Origin: Lentisphaerota bacterium
GTDB taxonomy: Bacteria > Verrucomicrobiota > Kiritimatiellia > RFP12 > JAAYLN01
Assembly: GCA_012514915.1 (NCBI GenBank)
Contig: JAAYZJ010000396.1
Location: forward strand, 1 to 6,519
Direction: 5' to 3'
Length of the DNA: 6,519 nt
The notes under the pieces were generated by a model. The model did no database searches, was not told the origin of the DNA, and saw nothing but the letters and a program-made list of their open reading frames with translations. Positions within the stretch are counted from its first letter, which is position 1. Each line of letters starts with the position of its first letter. Of this stretch, positions 5,683-6,519 are shown one piece after another. A program made the translations under genes and the position numbers.

Positions 5683-6519
5683 ACGCTGAACGCTGAAGTT
5701 TGTCCCAACTGGCAGGGCCAGGCGATGGCAGCCCCGAGGCCGATGCCGTCGGGGAGCTCCAGCGTCCCGTCCGCGCCGTAGACCACGCCGCCGATGACCG
5801 GGTCGTCCGCCAGCATCAGCGCCGTGTCGAAATCGCACCAGGCGACACAGGGGGACGACAGCGCCAGATGGGCCGATGCCGTGAGCCCGAGCCGGGACTC
5901 GACAAAGCCGCCGATTTGAACCTTCAGTCCGGCCTGCTCCGCCAGCCGCAGCATCTCCCGGGCATGGTATAGACCGCCCGACTTGCCCAGCTTGATGTTC
6001 ATGCAGTCGCAGGCGCCCAGATCGATCAGCCGCGCCATGTCGTGGGGGTCGCAGCAGGATTCGTCGGCCATGATCGGGACGGCGCTCGCCGCCCTGACCT
6101 TCGCGAGATTCATGAAATCCCACCGCGGAATCGGCTCTTCGCAGAACTCGATGTTCATCCCGTCGAGCTGTGCGAGGATCTGAATCGCCGTCTTCAGGCT
6201 CCAGCCCTGGTTGGCGTCCAGCCGGAGCGGAATGCCGGGCCCCACGGCCTTCCTGATTTCACGGATCCGGCACAGGTCATCGTCCCGAGTCCCCCCCAGC
6301 TTGATCTTGATGGCGGGGAAACCGCGATTCATGATGTCGACGGCGTCGGCGACCATGTCCGCCACGTCGCCCAGGCTGACGGTATAGTCGGTGACGAGGA
6401 CGTTGTTTTCGTGGCCGCCGAGCAAGGCATAGAGCGGCAACCCGGCCGACTGGGCGGCCAAGTCATGCAGGGCGATATCGAAGGCGCTTTTGATGGAGCT
6501 GTTGCCATAGATGGCGGCA
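5664..6519 (-). CDS. Dipeptide epimerase, enolase superfamily (5' end beyond the right edge)
   Basis: The frame is open from the right edge; 284 C-terminal residues are visible and about 90-100 at the N-terminus are missing. Numbering from the first visible residue, the muconate-lactonizing-enzyme barrel motifs are intact: SAFDIALHDLAAQ (11-23), TDYTVSLG (43-50), KIK with catalytic Lys73 (71-73), metal ligands Asp101 (RLDANQGW), Glu127 or 128 (FCEEP) and Asp152 (MADES), catalytic Lys176 (MNIKLGKSGG) and FVESRLG (205-211). A DFD motif (229-231) before TALMLADDP matches the DxD that binds the substrate ammonium group in L-Ala-D/L-Glu epimerases, so murein-dipeptide recycling in the cytoplasm is likely, though other dipeptides are possible. 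The last 11 residues (TSAFSVKVREF) and the TAA come from the adjacent repeat element, an added tail beyond the family's usual end. No start can be assigned. Confidence 0.92.
   Translation of the reverse strand, partial: AAIYGNSSIKSAFDIALHDLAAQSAGLPLYALLGGHENNVLVTDYTVSLGDVADMVADAVDIMNRGFPAIKIKLGGTRDDDLCRIREIRKAVGPGIPLRLDANQGWSLKTAIQILAQLDGMNIEFCEEPIPRWDFMNLAKVRAASAVPIMADESCCDPHDMARLIDLGACDCMNIKLGKSGGLYHAREMLRLAEQAGLKVQIGGFVESRLGLTASAHLALSSPCVAWCDFDTALMLADDPVIGGVVYGADGTLELPDGIGLGAAIAWPCQLGQTSAFSVKVREF

Larger units (their letters stand above)
5551..5701. repeat. Modular heptamer-word repeat element between convergent genes
   Basis: The region after the propeller gene is almost wholly repetitive. 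TTCGTG occurs twice 9 bp apart (5551, 5560). Three tandem heptamers AGCGTTC, GGCGTTC, AGCGTTC follow (5577-5597). In the opposite sense come GAACGCT and GAACGTT (5622-5635), a 16-bp tandem repeat (5641-5682), then TAACGCT, GAACGCT and GAAGTTT (5681-5701). AACGCTGAACG is present twice (5623-5633, 5682-5692), so the left arm can pair with either copy. Composition and word structure differ sharply from the flanking genes. The right end lies inside the 3' end of the epimerase gene. This looks like a dispersed intergenic repeat family, but only one copy is visible here. Confidence 0.7.

Overview
The window is about two-thirds G+C and comes from a Gram-negative (diderm) bacterium: it encodes lipid A synthesis (LpxD) and a periplasmic Skp/OmpH chaperone. 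The gene types and the short-word intergenic repeats would suit an uncultured PVC-type lineage (Kiritimatiellota, Lentisphaerota or Verrucomicrobiota). That placement is an impression from the sequence and has not been tested.

Layout. At the left edge (minus strand) the first codons of a Phd/YefM-type antitoxin run off the window, behind a near-consensus sigma-70 promoter at 60-88. Between this promoter and galE lies a decayed or orphan C-terminal fragment of a TPR-like protein (85-480) and a compact multi-hairpin segment (499-551) ending in a T run, a possible operon terminator. Positions 580-3210 carry a tight minus-strand operon, skp-lpxD-galE. The skp-lpxD gap is 7 nt, and lpxD and galE overlap by ATGA. 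This joins outer-membrane protein chaperoning, lipid A acylation and UDP-galactose supply for surface sugars.

Positions 3211-3475 form a divergent regulatory region. It holds a candidate promoter for skp, a 14-bp palindrome in the skp leader, an 80-bp array of about nine degenerate 9-bp units, and a good promoter for the plus-strand gene. That gene (3476-5545) encodes a 689-residue, apparently cytoplasmic, beta-propeller-like protein of unknown function.

Positions 5546-5701 separate two convergent genes. They hold a modular repeat built from 7-bp words (GAACGCT and its complement), with a 13-bp perfect inverted repeat and a 16-bp tandem repeat. The repeat runs into the 3' end of the last gene and supplies its final 11 codons and stop. 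That gene (5664 to the right edge, minus strand, 5' end missing) is an enolase-superfamily dipeptide epimerase, probably of the L-Ala-D/L-Glu type that works in murein peptide recycling.

No rRNA, tRNA, complete insertion sequence or CRISPR array was seen. The most unusual material is non-coding: the 9-bp array, the heptamer element and its invasion of a coding end, and the toxin-antitoxin start next to a gene fragment.
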